Source of the DNA: Pseudovirgaria hyperparasitica | Taxonomy: Eukaryota > Ascomycota > Dothideomycetes > Acrospermales > Acrospermaceae | Direction of reading: 5' to 3' | Length of the DNA: 64,000 bases | Assembly (NCBI RefSeq): GCF_010093815.1 | Contig: NW_022985557.1 | Coordinates: 248,001 to 312,000, forward strand | In this document: in pieces, positions 61,797 to 64,000 of the stretch | Position numbering within the stretch: the first letter of the stretch is position 1 | Layout: each line of letters begins with the position of its first letter | The notes under the pieces: model-generated | The model's database searches: none | What the model was told of the DNA's origin: nothing | Seen by the model: only the letters and a program-made list of their open reading frames with translations | Position numbers and translations under genes: made by a program

Positions 61797-62055
61797 AGTA
61801 TGTTTGTATGGCACGTCGACGTGAATGCTGGTGATCTCTTTGCGAGTGTTTGTCAACAATAATAGTGGAGCCTACCGCTAAGGACGCGCCCGCACTAGCA
61901 AGCGCATTGACCCACGTCACTCCATGGATGCACATTCTTTCCCATTGCCCTGCATGGCTGGAGTGTTCGTGTCCTGTCTCATCAAGGATTTCGATCGCAT
62001 GCACTTTTCTTAATGTCATGATTGGCCGACCCGGCTGTCGATTAGGAGGCAAAGG
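61797..62055. promoter_or_regulatory. Short bidirectional promoter region (Sos7 / RS-rich protein)
   Basis: Only 259 bp separate two divergent start codons, so the two promoters must overlap. No specific site is recognised. Confidence 0.5.
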
Positions 62056-63259
62056 ATGCCTGCGGATGAACTGGACGACGACACTGTTGCGAATTTACTG
62101 AAAGAAGACGCGAAGACTGCGGGCGCAAGTTTCGGCTTCCTCTCGAGCAGGTAGATACGCGTAACATAGATATAGGTGTTCTTATTGCTAATGCCATAGC
62201 AGGCCAAGCTCGCAAGCGCCCAAGCCTAACACGAGATTTCTCAGAAATATCATCCGCGAAACAAATACCCACAATGCGGCCTTGCTGGCAAGAGAGGCCG
62301 AGGAGTCTAGGGCCAGGTTGAAAAGGCTTCGTAAAGATCCACATCCAAGAATCAGCGGGCGTAAAATAGAGGACGTCGCATCACGCGACCACCAGTCTAC
62401 CAAACGTAGGCGACACGAAAGTCCAGATGTGAAGGATGTTCGGTCCGACGCTCATAGACATGGAAGCAGTAGTCACAAGCGCAGCAGACGAGATGACAGG
62501 GAAGGAAATGACGGATTTAGAGGTCGCGATAGTCGTCGAGAGAGAAACGAGCCTTCGGACGACCGGCGAGGACATCGATCACAGCGCACCCATCGACGTG
62601 ATCGTACAGATAAAACTGCTTCAGACAGACATAGAGATGAAAAGTACGCCTCTTCAAGTCACGATCACAACAAGTCTCGTCGAAGGAGGTCCCACAGCAA
62701 AGAACGCTCACGGACCCGGTCCCCTCGGCGCCGAAAACGACATCAGAGTCGAAGCCGAAGTCGGACACGTTCACAATCACCTAGTGCATCTCATCATCCC
62801 CGGATAAGCCGAAAGAAGGGACAGTTGCCAACGGAACCGGACTCCGACTCGGATCCACTAGAGGCCATCGTTGGCCCGATGCCAGTATCCGAACCTACTA
62901 TAAAATCGAAGGGCCGCGGCGCTTACAAGAACTCCTCGGCAATGGATACTCATTTCTCAAAGAGCTACGATCCATCCGCTGACGTGCACATCAATTCTGA
63001 TTTGGAGGACGACTGGGACATGGCTTTGGAAGCGCTACGCGATCGGCAAAGATGGCATCAACAGGGTGCTGAGCGCCTGCGATCTGCGGGTTTCACCGAA
63101 GACGAAATCAGGAAGTGGGAGAAGGGTGGTGAGAAGACCGAGGACGATGTACGGTGGGCCAAGAAGGGCGAAGGCAGAGAGTGGGACAGAGGGAAAGTTG
63201 TAGATGATGCAGGTGACATCAATGTTAAGGTTGAATGGGGTAGATTAAAAGGTACTTAG
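62056..63259 (+). CDS. RS-rich nuclear protein, probable pre-mRNA splicing factor (38B-like)
   Basis: Two exons: 62056-62150 and 62203-63259, giving 383 aa. The N-terminus has AKTAGASFGFLSSRPSSQ then PKPNTRFLRNIIRETNTHN, a segment found in fungal proteins usually annotated as pre-mRNA-splicing factor 38B. The middle (about 105-230) is an Arg/Ser/Asp/His domain with RSRSRTRSQSPS-type repeats, the mark of spliceosome-associated proteins. The C-terminal 90 residues (DDWDMALEALRDRQRWHQQG and FTEDEIRKWEKGG) are conserved and helical. It should act in the nucleus. The family name is from memory of similar annotations, so treat it as provisional. Confidence 0.75.
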
Positions 63260-63556
63260 TGCTTGATTGGTCAAAGAATACTGGTCACGATAGAAAAAGA
63301 CATTTAAAAATGCCTGGTCCTTGAGTATTAAATGCTGCATTTATCGAGAACTCCACGTGATCGCATCCGGTGATACTTCGGCATGGTCTTGGCATTGCCC
63401 ACAAGCGAAAATTAGACGACACTATCCACAGAACTCACGAACTCGCCCACCGACCAATACTAACCTCTACCCAGCAAAGCAGAAAGGTATACAACCACAT
63501 ATACCGAATCAGTCAATCCGGTTGATAGCTAATTCTCGTGTAGTTCTCCGCCCAAG

Positions 63557-64000
63557 ATGAGTACGTTCGATCGACTAGCCATTCGATGGATGATTGCGAC
63601 TGACGGATTACCATAGCGAAGGGAACTTCAAGTTTTGGCAAGCGCCACAACAAGACACACACGCTCTGCAGACGTTGCGGTTAGTAATTTTTCATATGCA
63701 AAAGAGGAGGAGTCGACGTACATTGTTGGAGATATACACGCGAGATTGGATAGCCGAGACCAGTACTGACGGATTGACGCAACACAGGACGTCGCGCCCT
63801 CCACATCCAGAAGCACACCTGCGCCGCCTGCGGATACCCCAACGCCAGCATTCGCAAATGTACGTTCATACTCCCATCATGTCTTACTGGGTTTTCTACA
63901 AACGCTCGATACACCACACAACTAGACGCAACATGGAGAGGCTCTGTACTAACACACTTGCAGACAACTGGGGCGAGAAGGCTAAGCGCAGAAAGACCAC
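63557..64000 (+). CDS. RPL37: 60S ribosomal protein L37 (eL37), truncated by the window end
   Basis: Four exons in view: 63557-63560 (only ATG plus one base), 63617-63679, 63788-63859 and 63964 to beyond 64000. The visible protein is MTKGTSSFGKRHNKTHTLC and onward, with the zinc-binding cysteines C19, C22, C34 and C37 and the segment KYNWGEKAKRRKTT at the edge. It is a structural protein of the large ribosomal subunit. A first exon of four bases is typical of fungal ribosomal protein genes. The 3' end lies outside the window. Confidence 0.95.

Noticed and set aside
1-64000. CRISPR arrays, insertion sequences, tRNA genes
   Set aside because: No regularly spaced direct repeats, no transposase-like frames and no convincing A/B-box tRNA structure were seen on reading both strands; a tRNAscan-SE run would settle the last point.

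Overview
This window is nuclear DNA of a filamentous ascomycete (Pezizomycotina). The evidence is dense genes, many 45-65 bp GT..AG introns, a palI/RIM9 pH-sensing gene, a HET-domain gene, a fungal-type zinc-cluster (Zn2Cys6) regulator, ERG4, PHO84 and a QDE-1-type RNA-dependent RNA polymerase. I cannot place it below subphylum. I rebuilt all gene models by hand by joining exons at consensus splice sites and checking that each join keeps frame. I found 18 protein-coding genes, the last cut by the window end. I saw no tRNA, rRNA, CRISPR array or recognisable transposon.

Layout: 1.5-3.1 kb, an allantoate-permease-type MFS transporter (+). 3.7-9.6 kb, a nine-exon ankyrin giant with a polymerase-beta-like nucleotidyltransferase signature (-). 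10.4-15.2 kb, an RNA-dependent RNA polymerase (-). 15.7-19.3 kb, an unrecognised coiled-coil protein (-). 21.6-27.0 kb, three metabolic or housekeeping genes on +: D-lactate dehydrogenase, aspartate-semialdehyde dehydrogenase and ribosomal protein S4. 28.8-31.2 kb, PalI/Rim9 (+). 31.2-33.5 kb, a tract of simple repeats. 33.5-36.1 kb, a disordered coiled-coil protein (-). 38.3-40.6 kb, a HET-domain protein (+). 41.1-48.4 kb, three - strand genes: TPR-SET protein, dienelactone-hydrolase-family protein and Ubp3-type deubiquitinase. 49.4-57.3 kb, three + genes: RNF10/Mag2-type RING protein, C-24(28) sterol reductase ERG4 and PHO84-type phosphate transporter (with an 11-N assembly gap). 57.9-60.1 kb, a Zn2Cys6 regulator (-). 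60.8-63.3 kb, a divergent pair: kinetochore protein Sos7 (-) and an RS-rich probable splicing factor (+). 63.6 kb to the end, ribosomal protein L37 (+).

Most of the window is ordinary fungal housekeeping. The stretch that stands out is 3.7-15.2 kb. There the RNA polymerase of RNA silencing lies directly upstream of, and in the same direction as, a large protein. That protein's N-terminal half has the GS...DxD...D pattern of template-independent nucleotidyltransferases, and its C-terminal half is ankyrin repeats. One of the putative catalytic aspartates is encoded by a 10-nt microexon. Terminal nucleotidyltransferases work with RNA-dependent RNA polymerases in fission yeast and worm silencing, so a functional link is a testable inference, not something the sequence shows.
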